Positions 38,108 through 51,742 of a stretch of 64,000 nt of DNA are shown piece after piece. The notes below the pieces were generated by a model, which worked only from the letters and a program-made list of their open reading frames with translations, ran no database searches and was not told where the DNA came from. The stretch spans positions 186,683,955 to 186,747,954 of the forward strand of contig CANTUZ010000001.1 of NCBI GenBank assembly GCA_947846985.1, given 5' to 3'. A program made the position numbers and the translations under genes. Source of the stretch: Fratercula arctica (lineage: Eukaryota; Chordata; Aves; Charadriiformes; Alcidae). How positions within the stretch are numbered: the first letter of the stretch is position 1; each line of letters begins with the position of its first letter.

Positions 38108-38300
38108 GGGAATTACTGATCTAATGGTTATAGCAGAGATTGCAGAAACAGGACATCTGGTGCTTCTTCCTACTATTTTCACTGGCTTTCTCTGTGACCT
38201 TAAGTAGATCATTTCCCTCCTCTCTGTCTTAATTAACTCACCATCTATATTATAAAGGTATTAATTCCTACCCATCTTGGACTAAATATCAATTATTATT
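38108..38300 (+). mobile_element. MIR-type (CORE) SINE relic
   Basis: This follows the MIR consensus order in plus orientation. The tRNA-like head is CTAATGGTTATAGCAGAGAT with a decayed B-box region. It is followed by CACTGGCTTTCTCTGTGACC, then TTAAGTAGATCATTTCCCTC, the CTCTGTCTTAATTAACTCAC block (for CTCTGTGCCTCAGTTTCCTC), then ACCATCTATATTATAAAGGT and TTAATTCCTACCCATCTTGG. It ends in ATTATTATTAT, like the LINE2-related tail. MIR elements amplified long before birds arose, so this is a very old fossil, although an unusually complete one. Confidence 0.78.
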
Positions 38301-39409
38301 ATGCTCTGGCTTCATATGAATGTACGTTTTATAAGTAAGGGATAATTCATAAATAAAATTACTTGAATGCCTTTCTTTTGTTTTGTGCTATGTCAGTTAG
38401 ATGCTCTCTTCAAATCTGAACATGGTTGATTGTCTCCTATATCTTAAATGATTCTTCTGTCTGACTTAATCAAAAAGAGTTGTTTCAATGATGATTAGAA
38501 CTCCTTCATTTGTCTCTAATACGGCCGTTTTTAAGATTGGAAAAGCTGTTAGTCCCTCTTCCGTGCAATCACACAACCTTTATCTGCCATTTGGTATCAG
38601 AAGTAGGAGTTTTCTTTATGCCCAGAATGCACCCAGATACTTTTGGTACACAAAAGGAAATTTTATCCGTTTCCTCCATTTTCTCTGTTTCATTTTCACT
38701 GAATGAATGGGTGGGATATGCCCTTGTTCTCACAGAATGGGATGTTATAATGCCTGAACTTTATCCCTTGTATTTCCAAGTGATTGGATCATTTCTCCCG
38801 TTCTAGTAAAATTGGACAGTGTACTCAGGTTTTCGTAATACCATGTTATAGACTGGCAAATAAACCACAGGATGCTGCTTTTTTTTTTTTTTTCCTATTT
38901 CAAAGTGACAAGATCATCAGAAACTCAGTAAAGAGACTTTGCAAGGGGGTTAAGAACATTTTTCAGACTGTTTCTTCAGGAAGATAAAAGCAACACCCAT
39001 TTTTTTCATTTGGCTGTGGGTGGCCAATTATGAAGACCTGTCTTTGGATGAAAGAAATAGGGAGCGTGAGGCACCTGCCTACTTGAATCCACTTCATACA
39101 GAAATATTTTGCGCTGTGTGGATCCTCAGCCCAGCTAGCTGTTCGCTAACCGTGCAAGTATCCCAGTGTCCGCCAGTGAGCAGAGTGGGCTGCTGACGCT
39201 CCTGAGCCCAGGCGCTTACCACCTGCCTAAATACCAATAAAATTCTCTAGCTTGAGTCCAAGACACAGGTTCAAACCTCAGAGGTGTTCTCGGACTTTAC
39301 AGGAATTGGACACCGTAGCAGAAAATAGCTGGAAAGAGACACTGACTTGGCATGTGTCTCTATATGCAGGGCAGGACCTCCTTAAGATGCTGCAATTAGT
39401 GTAATTTGA
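38301..39409. other. Unique sequence
   Basis: No gene seen. A T15 run lies at 38879-38893. Two overlapping open frames (38488-38706, 38510-38806) are unrecognised. Confidence 0.42.
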
Positions 39410-39500
39410 AACAGGAATCTGAAGCGAAATCCCCCACATCTAATGTGGGAACGTCCTAATCACCACTGTTCTCGAAAAGGAGGTAGAGCTTCCTCAGTAT
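39410..39500 (-). mobile_element. tRNA-derived SINE relic (reptile/bird type)
   Basis: Read on the plus strand, the order is ACAGGAATCTGAAGCGAAAT, CCCCCACATCTAATGTGGGA, ACGTCCTAATCACCACTG, then AAAAGGAGGTAGAGCTTCCT. This parallels the reverse complement of a tRNA-headed SINE common in turtles and crocodiles: GGAATTGAACC, GGGTCTCCCACATCCCAGGT, GAGTGCCCTAACCACTGGG. The GAATC..AAATC segment would be the B box. It is strongly decayed, and the family name is not known to me. Confidence 0.45.
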
Positions 39501-42500
39501 TTCCTGTTAAGGCTATTAAATGCTGTATTAAATAATTAAATGTGAATTAGGAGAAAGGTTAAGGGGGGAGGAATCAAGAACATTCTCCTGGGCACAGGGA
39601 ACTTACATTCACATACCTGTTCCAAAGAATGCTTAATTATTCATATGAAATGCCGGTCACTTGGTAGAGAGACTAAGTTTCACCTAATAACTGTCAGATA
39701 AACATACCGAAAGTAGGAAGACTGAGCAGGAGACAAATACATTGCTGTTGTCACTTCAGCCCCTGTGATATCGCATCTGCTTGTTTGGTAAGTAATTTCC
39801 TCTTGATAAAATAAATAGCGAAAAATAAGTCTTTTCATATTACCCATTTAAGCTGGAAATGATTTCTCCCCACCCCCTTTTTGAAACAAAGTAGAATGTC
39901 GTCCTGGTATTGCATGGAGGGGCAGCAGGAGCTGGGATCTAGTAAACTAATTTCATTCCTGTAATTTAGATTTAGTTGCAACCCCTTATTGCGGAACCGG
40001 CACTCCCAGTGAGTAATCAGGGAAAGATGGTTTACCTTTGAGTTTATACCAGTATGGCTTAGGCTGAGTAAATGCTAGGTGTGCGGAGTATCATCTAATT
40101 GTCTAGTTTTCCCTACAGGGGTCTATCCCTGTTAGGCAAACGCTGTGCCAGCCCAGCAATGGCTTGAACCAACCTGGGTAATAAGTGCACATGAAATTTA
40201 GTAGCTCAGCAGAACCCAAAGCTTTTGACAATCAAATGGTTAACCCTTTCACAGATCTGTTTCTTGGGAATTGAATAAATGAGGGTATTGTAATGTAAAG
40301 AACATTTGTTGGCTGAAGGCCACCATGAGGGAGATTAGTGGGGGGTATTAAAGATGAAATTATAAAGTCTCAGTGAAAGAGATTCAGTTGAATTCAATGA
40401 TAAATGACAGTGAAAGGAAGAGAGGGATATTTCTGAGATGAGCTGTATTTCCCTAAAGAAAAATACTTGTGAGATCAGATTTTTAAAGAAGGAGTATTCT
40501 TTTTTTATTATTGAAAAGGTTAGATTATATCATTTTTGAGAGCTCTGTTCTACTGAATGTAATAAAAATTGACATGAAGTGTTTTAAGTTTGTTGATAAT
40601 TCCATACTATTCTGACCCACTTTATCTGAATATCTTAAAATTCAATTTCACTTGTAGAAAGTATTCTCATATTATCCTGCTATATAGGCTACAAAAGACT
40701 GGTAAATCCATAGATGTTCACGACCACTCATGCAGAAATGAAATATTTAACTACAAGGGTATCTTGTATTTCAGAAGTTATTTGCTGACACTTCATTCTC
40801 TGATCCTTGTAGTCCACACAAAATGATTTGCACATAGGAAATATAAGTAAATGCTTTACAAATTGACTTTTTGAATATTTTGTTACTACTGCTAATAGAT
40901 TTTATTAAGTGCTTTCTGCTCAGAAATGTTTCAAATGTTGTGGTTTTTTATCATTTAAAAGCACATTGCATGTATTAATCCTCTTAAAGGATTCCTCGGT
41001 TTTCCTCAACAAAAACAATAAGAGGATAGGGGTGTACAGTCTCATAACAAGACATATGAAAGCTGATGTGTATTAATTATGCTTATTAATTTAACTTTTG
41101 CTAAAAGAAAGATTAATTATAATGCTTTTATTATAGGAAAAAAATCCTTACGTGTTTTACCTAAGTCTAAACAGGTAGAAGTCACTGGGGTTTTTGCTTA
41201 GTTTGAGTGGTTATTAATATAGAAATTTAACTAATCTTCCTCCTTTAACATTTAGAACAAATTACAGTGCACATTTCATCGAGTAAAAATGCAGGCTCAT
41301 GTCATTTTAAATCACATTAAGAATCAGTTGAAGTTGGGGAGGTGGATGTCGAACTGTCAGATTTTAGAAAGAGTGGAAAAACTTGAGATCAGATTTTCAG
41401 CCTACAAATTCAGATGGAAGAATTTAATCAGCCACTTTCCGTGTGCTTCACTGACTATCAGAAGTTCTGTCTGTCACATACAGATGTGGATGTGAATGTC
41501 TGATGTGTGTTTCCCAGCTCTACCTAATTGGATAACTACAGAACTGGTATTAGAATAGACAGTTAGTAGTCAGACTTGTAAACTGGACAACAGCCAGATT
41601 TGGAACAGGAAGCTATATCTTTTCAGTGTACCTTCTATGTCAATAAAAGGGTAAAAAATATTAGCACTGAATCAGCCTTTTCATGTTGATTTTTGGGATA
41701 CGGTTTCTATTATAGAGAATAGGTTTCTGTTGTTTGTTTGAAAGCGTAACTCTTCAATTTCCATGTGTATTAAATAGCCCTTATTTTTAGTTCATGCACC
41801 CTGGAAGGGAAGGAGAACAGAACGACCCTTAGCAAATGCTAAGAAATACCTATGAATACCTCACCCCCAAAGATTTCCATTCTTAGTCACATGGCCCGGT
41901 AACCCAAATGGAATCCCAAAGTGTTACTAGCCACTGTCATGGATGGAAATGAGAACATTACAAATTTTACCACTGTAAAACATGTTCTGAACCTGCTTCT
42001 TATGCTATGCAAAGGCTGTTACCCCATCCAACTCAGCAAACAGACTGTCCTTTATTATGTGTGCAATAGCATTAGTATCACAGACAGTGTTCATTTTCTT
42101 GCCGTTCCCCACTACAGGACATGTAGAAAAAAGATTCATGATCGGAGCAGACACTGTTCAGCAGGATTTGAGCGTTGACAGAGCAGGTTGAATAGTAACA
42201 TACATTTCAAACATTATATTGTAAAAATCCTGTAACACATCTGGTCAGTGCTGTTGCTAGAAGCCATAGCCTGACTCCACTGGGCACACCGTTTTGCCTC
42301 AGTTCAGTTACTTGCATTTAAATACAGCCTAGGCAGAATGGAAAGGCAATGAGATTTTTGAATAATTTGCTGGAGGGCTTAAAATATCTTAGTAGAACAA
42401 GACGACTATCTAAAAAAAAAAAAAAAATTCTCCTGGGTGGCACATTCATGGCTTCATGACTAATTTGAGATGGCATAATTTTAGAGATACTAAGAAATCC

Positions 42501-44644
42501 TATGACGAGGACAGAGCTGCCACATCCTAAGATTTCAACCTACTGTCGTAATGTGAGGGTATAAGGACTCTAGAAGGGGCACAATACTTGTCAATTAAAT
42601 TAAAAGTGCCAGGATGGTTGTCCATGTTGTTGAGTTCCTGAAACGGCAACGTGTCTTGTCTTGTTTCAGATGTTACCAAAATCCATACTTTCATCAACTC
42701 AGCTATGGAGTGTTTCAAATTCTCTATGGGGAGATACACTCTGAATCAAATTGTTAAGTAAAGCAGGAGATTAATTGGTTTCTGGTTCCTATTTGGTTTT
42801 CGGTAGAATTTAAAGTTTTGGGTTATGTAACCTTAAACAGTTTGAAAACAAATTATTTGTGAGGATTTTCTCTCTCTCTGAGATGCAGTGCCAAAACTGC
42901 AATTGGAAGGATGTTTAAAGCAGTTTATTCATATGTGCAGGGGATCTGGTACTTGGTGTTCTCCAAAGTAGTTCTTCAAACTGGCTTGTTGCCTTCATTT
43001 GAAATAGTCCAAACAGACCAGTTTACAGGAAGCAGAGGAAGATCTTATTTAGGTTCCGAGGAAGGCAAATCGTAATGTGGAACAGCACTTTAAGGTATGG
43101 TAGAAAACTGGTAGGATTTTTTGGTTGTTTTATCTTTTTTTTTTTAAAGTGTAGTATCACTCGTTGACCTCCTTATACCTGTTTTGGAGGAAGCGCCTAA
43201 AGAATTTTCCTTTCAAGATCAAAAAAAAAAAAAAATTAAGAGATGCCTTAGTCAGGTGAGGCCCTCAGATTAATAAATTTAAAGTGAATTTATTAGGGGG
43301 GAGGGCGTTGTAGGCCCTCTCCCCACATTTAGTGCTCCTAGATATGATGTGTACAGTGTCACGGCTGCTTTGCTGTGACGTCCCAGCATGTCCCCTCCAT
43401 CCACAAACTCCTCCCCGTCAAGCACACTCTGCCTGCATCTTAAACATATTCACACTTTACTAGTTGTAAAACTAAATAAACAAAGAACGAGGCTTTTCAG
43501 GAATTTCCTGGAAATCCAAAGTGTTCTGGATTCTTAACTGTAATATAATTTGAGAGTAGATGTGCCTTATTAAACTAATGATACTACAGAGCATGTCTGA
43601 AATCTTGATATTGAGGCCTTCCAAGATGCAGCTATATTTATACTGCATAATAATAATGATTTAAAAAGAATATTCACCAGCATTGAAATGCTCCTTCTCT
43701 GGCAAACAAATCCCAGGTTTCTGATGGATTATTACTGCTGTTCTAGGGGCAAAACGGGTTGAATGTATTGAAAGTATTCTTTTACCATCTTACCAACCAC
43801 CGGGACACAGCAATGCCAGATGGTTGGAGTTTATAGCCAGCACTTTATGCACATTAAAAAATATTTAATGACACTCTAATCATGCTCAAGAGTAGCCTGG
43901 ATTTAGAAATAATGTCTCAGCCACGAATCACCTGCAAACAATGAATAACCCCTGAGAGAGTGCCAGAAAAAACAAGAGATTGTGTATACCTTCCTGGAAT
44001 TATGAACAGATTTCTGACTTGATGGAAATTCAAGTAGTGTCAAAAGTTGTGGAGAGGAAAGGTGTAGAAGGGTCATATATATAATAACCCAGAAAGACAG
44101 CTATAATATTAGGACAGAAATGTTTAAGTTCAGCATGACAAGAGGTGTGAAGAAATCGAGTTGAAGTGTAGCTAGATATGGAGATAGCGTCTCATTGAAA
44201 ATTTTCACCTCGTGCCTGGAAAAGGTCTTTAGAAAGTTTAAATAGGAAGAAAATGACACAAATATTATAGTACTTGAGTCACGCCAGACTTGAAGATGAC
44301 ATTTTCATGTCTTCTGAAACTGTTAGAGATTTTGAAATTATAAGTAAAGAACCGAGTGCAGAAAAATAAAGACAGTAGACTAAGGATAAGTATGTGGGAT
44401 GTAAAAAATTAGGCAAAGTCAATTATTTTTAAAAAGTTGTTCATGTAAAACCTGTTTACACTCTAATAGAGAGAGCTCATCAATCATTAAAACTGCTTCA
44501 TGCTTCCCAAAATAAGAGTCTGTTTTCATTACTTGTAATTTTGCCAAGCCTGAAACATCTGTTCTAAAATTTCCCATACAGACTGAATTTTTGGAAAATT
44601 TCAATCCCGATAGATAAGTTTCTTCCAAGAACAAGATTAGACTG
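39501..44644. other. Long unique non-coding stretch
   Basis: No gene recognised. 40960-41260 is AT-rich with repeated TTAAT/ATTA words and is a possible conserved non-coding element. A-runs lie at 42412-42427 and about 43220-43234. A pyrimidine-poor GGGGGGAGGG run lies near 43297-43306. Confidence 0.42.
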
Positions 44645-44730
44645 AAAAATGTGATGACTTATCCAGGGCCACAATGGAAAATTGAAAGAGATAAACTAAC
44701 CCTGCCCCTTAGAAATTGTAGCATAGTGTC
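44645..44730 (-). mobile_element. Possible MIR core fragment
   Basis: GTGATGACTTATCCAGGGCC at 44651-44670, followed by ACA, closely matches the reverse-complemented MIR core phrase AAGTGACTTGCCCAGGGTCA. The sequence on both sides is only loosely compatible. It may be a short MIR remnant or coincidence. Confidence 0.35.
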
Positions 44731-47700
44731 TCAGTCACGAGGTAGCTCTTCTTTACAAATCAACATGATATGTATGTTTCAAAATTCAATGTGATTTACT
44801 AAAAATCTGTGTCCCTAGAGAGAAGCACTTGCCAAAGTTATTTTTTTATATTAACCCCTCCACACTTTAAACACAATAGTCACATAAAATTGCAAGAGCA
44901 TAACTAAGTTGCTCTGGTATCTCTTGGCTGCAATATGTTGCTAGTTATCCGGATGTGATAATGTGGACGCTAGAAAGGAGGTAATTGATCTTGAAGATTT
45001 TTTCTTCATGTGTATCTCATTATTATTAATTACCATAAATAATACAAATGCATTTTTAGTTGTACAGTGTTGGAAAAACAGAAACTGTGTCAGAACATGA
45101 TAGAGCTGCAGAATTACTATCAGGGAAGGTTTTATTTTTTCTCAAAGGAAAGTTAGTTACAGCAAGAGATTTCAGTTCAGTTGTCAAAAGAGCCATCTAG
45201 AGTTCATTGTTAATAGAATTGGAGAGGACCCTTATGTAAAACCCAAATTTAGCCCTCTCTATTAGGAGGAACCCTGGATCATGAGCCCGGCTTCACACTT
45301 TGGGCCCATTTCCATAAAATTCAGAGGAGTTTAGTTCAACACGCACTGTTTAAGATGCATGTAATTCAAATAGCCTTCTGTAGAGAATCTTCAGTGCATT
45401 CATCCTTCCACAAAGAAGTTCTCCATAAAAGCCCTTTCTTTCAAGCCTGATAGCTCCTGCACATGAATAACTTTCACCATAGGAACTCACTGAGGCAGCA
45501 AACCCTGAACTTAGTCTTTTCAGAAATAACAGGCTCTTGGAACAATATTCGCTTAGCTCCCTTCAGAAGCAATTAACTGCTTCAAGTACACCTGGAGCTT
45601 ATTAAGTCTGGGAGAGGCCTTAAAGCTACAGTTCACGTTTCACTTCAGTCTGGTAAGAAATCAAATAAAAGGGTGATTTTAAGAAGCTGGGTAATGCTTA
45701 TTCCATACTTCTGGAAAGCAAAATATTCTATAGAAGGTGCTTGCTTCCTTTGGCAAGAGAAACCCTATTTCCAGCCTAGGAAGCTTCATATCGTATGAAT
45801 ATTTCATTTCCCTTCACTTTAACTGGAGAAAATGTACAGTAGGACATTTTAAAGGCTTCTCTCAGTTTCCAGCTGTGTGATCTACACAGCCATATAAAGA
45901 TCTATGGCATCTGCTAAGACTGCCTGCTTTCAGAAGTGACATAGGTGCAGCTATGGTCACCAGCTTGTCCGGACTTTGAGATGGCTGGTTACGGGACCAC
46001 AGTATCAAGCTATTAAGTGATAATGATACTTGATGATATACATTAATTGAAACCACCAAAGTAACGACGGCTGTGTTACTCTAAATATTCCCATTTTGGC
46101 TTTGAGTCTGTTCTCAGCACGAGGATGACTTGGAGAAAAATCTAATAAAAATATGTAGTAGCCTCTGTTTGGAAAGTGCATGTATACTCTCTGCTGTGCC
46201 TCCGCAATTTGTGTCCCTCAGACTATAACAGTTCACAAAGGGTGGTATTGCCTGGATGTGAATTTCCTCTTCTCTTAGAAAGTGAATCAAACCAGAAAAT
46301 TGTTAGGAGAAATGAAAAGCAATTAAAGAACATCTAGGGCTCTAGCTTTTTTTTAAAACTAGGAAAAGGTTTTGGCATGGTCCAAAGTCCTGGTGGTCAA
46401 AGAGGACAAGAAATGGCAGGAGTAAATACATCTGAGTATCTGGCATTGAACAGAACGTTTTCATGGTTTGACCACACCATTGACATCCCTGTCACATTTG
46501 GTCATGCTCTATGTGAAATGACAAAGATGTGGATGAGATAACCCTGAAATAAACTTTTTGCTCTCATAAAACTGCATGGATCTGAGACAGCCAGAGTCAA
46601 TTTAATTGGGATCTAGCAGAAAGAGTAAAATACTGATTTCTAATATGAAAGAGCCAAGACTTAAACGTAAGCATAATGCATTTCAGAATGAATGTGCCAA
46701 ATCAATGTGGTTGGATTTAACAGTTAATAGAAGCTGCAGACAGCAGATCAACCCCTTCCTGGAAGATGGATGAGAACTGACCTGCATTTCACTCGTTTCG
46801 TGGCTTGGCTTGCTACTGGCATGGAGTGTTTATACCTGTTTAAAAGCTAGTGATTTTTTTGTTGGTGGTCTAAAGGCTCCACATAAGGTCCAGATGATGT
46901 TCTGGGAAGTGGAAAATAATGCAGGATTGAGGAGCCAAGGACATACAGACAAATATGAAATTTGGGTAGATAGTCTTTCATTTGGCATTCCCTAATATGC
47001 GAATCCTGTCTGAAACACTGGCTATTCAACTTTAATGTTCTTCGAACATATTTTAAATAGGCACAATATAAATGATATTCCCTTAGATTGGCATTTCTCC
47101 TGGGACTTGCATGCCTTAGAGCATTTTTAATAACTTGCAGACATTATATGAATGCAATGGAAAACTGTCTATTGTTCTTCCACTGGCCAAGGAGTGTTTA
47201 CCTTAATAAGAGTACCAGGATGTTTTTTGACTCTCCAAAAAGCAGCTCCATCAGGCTGAGAGCAGAAAGAAAGACTAGGCTGACCATGGCATTTAATCCT
47301 AGGTAATCCATCAGACTGGGCAAAGACATCACAATATACACATAAGTGTAGACTAAATGAAAATATCAACCTAACTCAAAGTGAGACATTCACCTGTGTT
47401 CCTATTATCAGTAACTCTTCCAAGGCTGGCGAGAGATTGCTCTGTATGATTTCAGCACACTCAGGAGGAAATACAGAGTCAGTTTGGGAACACTGATGAG
47501 AGTGAGGACATGGATCTTGAAGAAACCAAGGGTAAAGTTGGGAGGTTTTTCTCAGAGCATGACTGGTAGCTTGAAGAGTAACATCAGTCTTGTATTAAAA
47601 TATTTTCTGTTCTCATCTGTTTATCTGTTTTTTGAGAAGTAGCTGAGCACTGTAATACTGAAAGTGTCCTGCAAGCAGTGCTAAGATGACTCTTCAATTC

Positions 47701-49244
47701 ACATCTTGTTATCTCAAAATACCTATTGCATCCTAAATTTAGAAAGGATTTTTTTAGTTAACATTTTTTTTTAGGATTTAGTGGTGGTGGGTGTTGATTG
47801 CATTGATCCTTGTTACTATTTTTTCTTATTTCAGTTGAATCGGTTGCGGCATTAATGGTGGGCAACAGTCTGAGTGTTTTTTGTTTGGCTGTATAGCAGA
47901 GCACCAATTATAATTAGGTAAATTAAACCAAGTTAATAATAAAAAATAAATAAAAATGGATAAGAATTTCAAGGGGTTTTTTTTTGTTTCTGATTTATTG
48001 GGTAGGTAGTTTTTGAGACTTACTGTAGTCTTAAAATTTCGTTGTTACAACATAACGGGAATACAGTACAGTACTTAAAAGTAGGATTGGAAAAGAAAAG
48101 CTGTAAAGGAAAAACAATGCTATGTGCATAGCACAAGAGAAATAAGAGAAACTAGAAGAAAAATGTTTGAGAGGCCTGCAAATTCATTTCACTACAGCTT
48201 TGGGAAAAGTGAGATTCGTGGGATTGGGATTTTGTATTTTACAATTGAGACGGAAAGTGAGATCCTACATATTTGACAATTAACTTTATCAATTGTGTCT
48301 GTTTGCATTTATAACTTTGAATTGAACTTTTCCTTTTGGAAGTGTTCAACTACAGTAATTCCTAGAAAGATGTTATGAAAGATCTTTATGTCCAGCTATA
48401 CCAATAAGGTTACATTTTCCATGTAATATGTTTCTTTCTTTTTGTATTAGGTTTGCTGGAGTCCTTCCTCCCCACAGATTAGTTTATTTCTGTTTTTTAA
48501 AGAGACTTTAGCAGAAGAGAGGAAAGCAGTTTAGATCCAGTCTCTGTAAAAGCGGTTTCATTCAGTAAGAAGTTATCTTCTTCTAGCTTGCATTTTTGTA
48601 CTTATGCCAGAAGAAAAAGGATGTGGTGTTAGGCTTTGAAGATTATTACTTTCATTTTGTCTGCTTCGTGCAATGTTTTGTAGCTATCTTGAAAAATCAT
48701 ATACAAAATAAAATTGTTTCCACACTTATTCTGAGTGTTGGTTTTATATCTAAGAGTGTCTAGCAGACAGTCTTTCAGTACCAATGGCTTTTTCACCAGT
48801 TGTAAGCTTTAATGATTCCAGAAGATGCTCTCCAGATAAGTCTTCAGGCCCTGCTTCTGCAAGTAAATCCACTTGGGTGGAATCATGTGAAGACCCATTC
48901 ACTTCAAATAACTTGCAGGTGACTAATGTTTTCAGGTCAAAATTTAGATCTTCAGAGACATTGCTCTACTGCTGTTTTATGGGTCCAAGATGCTGTCTTG
49001 CTATAGATGACATATTTCTGGATATCACAATAACAGTCCTGGTGGTGCTCAACAGACCAATGGTTAAATACCTGAAGATTTTACAAATTCATCTTTTTGC
49101 CTCTTAGATCTAATCATATAGATATCTTTAAATCATACTTACTGTATAATTCCTTGCATGAAAGAGACCTACAAAGAGTTTGGTTTTGTTCCCAGTTGCT
49201 CTAAACACTGCACCACAGGGAATCTTCTCCAACGACCTGAGAGA
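44731..49244. other. Unique non-coding stretch with one ATG open frame
   Basis: No known gene or repeat. At 48784-49107 an open frame of 107 codons starts at an ATG in a favourable context (CCAATGG), preceded by CTTTCAG. Its Ser-rich product resembles nothing I know and it may well be a chance frame. Other open frames in the stretch are short. Confidence 0.4.
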
Positions 49245-49340
49245 CTCAGTCAGCCAGAGTTGGGACTTGAGTGTGGGTCTCCTGCAGTCCCCGGTGAATG
49301 TTCCAGTTGGGTCTACTGGATATAATACCTGCACTCTCTG
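49245..49340 (-). mobile_element. tRNA-derived SINE relic (reptile/bird type)
   Basis: The plus strand reads CAGAGTTGGGACTTGAGTGT, GGGTCTCCTGCAGTCCCCGG, TGAATGTTCCAGTTGGGTCT, ACTGGATATA. This matches, in order, the reverse complement of an old tRNA-headed SINE: GGGACTTGAAC.TGGGTCTCC, then CA.CCCAGGTGAGTGC, then CCACTGGGCTACTGGATAT. GGGACTTGAGT corresponds to the B box. It is the same general type as the relic at 39410-39500. Confidence 0.5.
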
Positions 49341-51742
49341 TGTTGTGTCGTGGTGAGTAACCTGTGTTAGGCTCCTGAAATCAGAAGAGAGTTCACATCT
49401 GAGAACCTCAGCAGGGGAAATAGTCAATCAGTGCCCAGCCAGGACATGGGTGACTGCCTGCCTGGGAGTGCTGATAGATATCCTTATTTGCATTTCCTAC
49501 TTTGTGTCATTTCCCTGTCTTTGGTGGATGTTATTCTCACAAGCCTATTTCTTCGGGAGCTTCAAGGCAGTGGGAGCCCATGTGCCTGTCGCAGGGTTAC
49601 AGATTCCACCAAGCATCAGGGTAATTAGGTTCAACATTGCAACAATTTACTTTGAAGTCCATTACGTGGACGTAGCCTTGTTAGTTTATCTCTGAAGGCT
49701 GGAGAATGGAATACAGGGATAATTATCAAGAACGGTAAAAAAGACAGCCCCAGCAAATAATGTCAGGAAAATTAGGAGGTCTCAAAATAAAGGAACTGAC
49801 CTCGTAGTGTATAAATAATGACAAACAGTGGGACAAAGGTTGCGCTTTTATTTTGAGAAATGAGACAAAGGACCTGACAATACTCACAGATAAATAGAAG
49901 CATAACATGCACAGCAGCCCCAACTGTCAGAGGTCATTCTGGAGTCACATTTTACAAGTCACGGGCTTCAAGACTTCTTTGGTAATATTTCAGCAAATAA
50001 AACAAAACTGAACTTCCAAGATTTCTCACTAACCGTAGCAGCTATTCATCATTCTAAATCTCTACCGGCATTTTCAGAGCTTTTCTGTCACAGCCACCGG
50101 AGTGGCAGGAAATTCCTGTACGGAGCTTGTCTTTTCACCCAGCAGTTCCAATTACTTCGGTCCTTGACTGCCGCTTTGACAGCATCACTTCTGAGCCATC
50201 CAGCAGTGTGATAAAAATTAGGAAACAACAAAAACAATGCGTGGCTTTTGAATAGGCTATTTCCTAAAAAGTGTTTGAATATGTGTCAGTTAATTACCAT
50301 GCTCCGTGGTCATAAACCAGAGCGGATTTCACCATTTGTATTTCTTTCATCTGTAGTCAAGCATTTCTTCTCTGAGACCTGTCACAATAACCGATACAGT
50401 TTCCCCGTGTCTTCATTGTGAGGCAGAGTTGGGTTTTTTAACTATTATTGGAATTATCCTATACTTTATAGTGAGTATAAGTGGATTTTTTTAAAATAAC
50501 CAAGTGTGGTCAGAAATTCCTTGAGGTTTTCGTAGACAACACTTTTGCATTTTAAACATGAACAACTTGAGGTACGTGTACAGAACTATTTTAAATGTAT
50601 TAAAGAATTGAGTAGAAAATAGTATCATTTTCATCAGAAAATAGTGTTGCTCTTTCACCACACACTTGTCATTAATTAATAGTCTGTGTTTTGAGTATAG
50701 TCATAGCCTTGCTATTTGAAACAATTCCTTGGGAACAGGTTTTACAATAGTAAAATTTATTAACGTATTTATGTCCACTGGGCTTGTAAAGACCAATTTC
50801 TAGGAGAGTCTGAATAAAACCATGACAGTCCTGCTGAATTCTGTGAAGCCTTAAGACTGAGTTTCCCTTTGTTAAAAATCAAAATGTGTCAGAAATCTAC
50901 TGACTCAGAATAAAATTACAGGTTACATTTTCACCCTTGGGCTTAATCAAACATGTGGTGTAATACCAAATTTATTGTGTACTTTTGCTTTGAGCTTTGC
51001 TGACATTTCAATGCCATCAGCTGTAGAAATGTCGAAAAATGTGATTGTCTTTTTCTACATTTGGATATGGTGCCATAGTTCAGCTGGGCTTTAACAAGTT
51101 TCAAGATATTGTCCATTTTTTAAGCTGATAGAGGCCATTTTAAAGATCATATTTGTGTATATAAAGAATCTTATATCACTAAGGTTGTTATCACGAAAAA
51201 CTACTGTACTACTTTTCACATGCTACTATATTATTGTTTTTAAAGTCCACAGTTGTTAATTAACATATTTGTGAATACAAAGATTATGTGATGGAATATG
51301 ATAAAAATACATAAATAATAATTTTTGTGTTTTTTTCCCTTTCAGATATTCATAATTGTTATATTTTAGACCCCAAAGCATATGTTTTTATCTTAATCAA
51401 ACAAATAAATAAACCTGCAAAAAATATATTCATTCAGTATCATATTGCAATTACACTTTGTTTTTCAAGCAAATAAAAAGATGTCAAGCAGCTAGGACAC
51501 ATGCATTATGCCCACACATGTGTATAATGTATATTTGCTTCCTATATTAGCTATGTCGTGAAAAATACTGTTCATCTATATTTGGAATTAGTGTTGAGAT
51601 TTCTGCTATTCATTTCTTGTTTTATTCAAGCGTCTCAATTTTGCAAAAAAAATCTTAAGAGTGCTTAGAAAGATATCACCTTTCTTGCATTTGATACAAA
51701 AATAAAAAAGTAATTATTACTCCACAACACCCTTTCTTCAAG
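49341..51742. other. Unique AT-rich sequence
   Basis: No gene recognised. 50030-50430 has balanced composition, no repeat signature and the feel of conserved non-coding DNA. 51150-51480 is very AT-rich. Open frames at 49431-49628 and 49450-49695 overlap each other and match nothing. Confidence 0.42.

Noticed and set aside
42230..42330. Possible arm of the GGCCAAATTCTG-type ancient repeat
   Set aside because: Only TGACTCCACTGGG-like words match. The order of other words is wrong.
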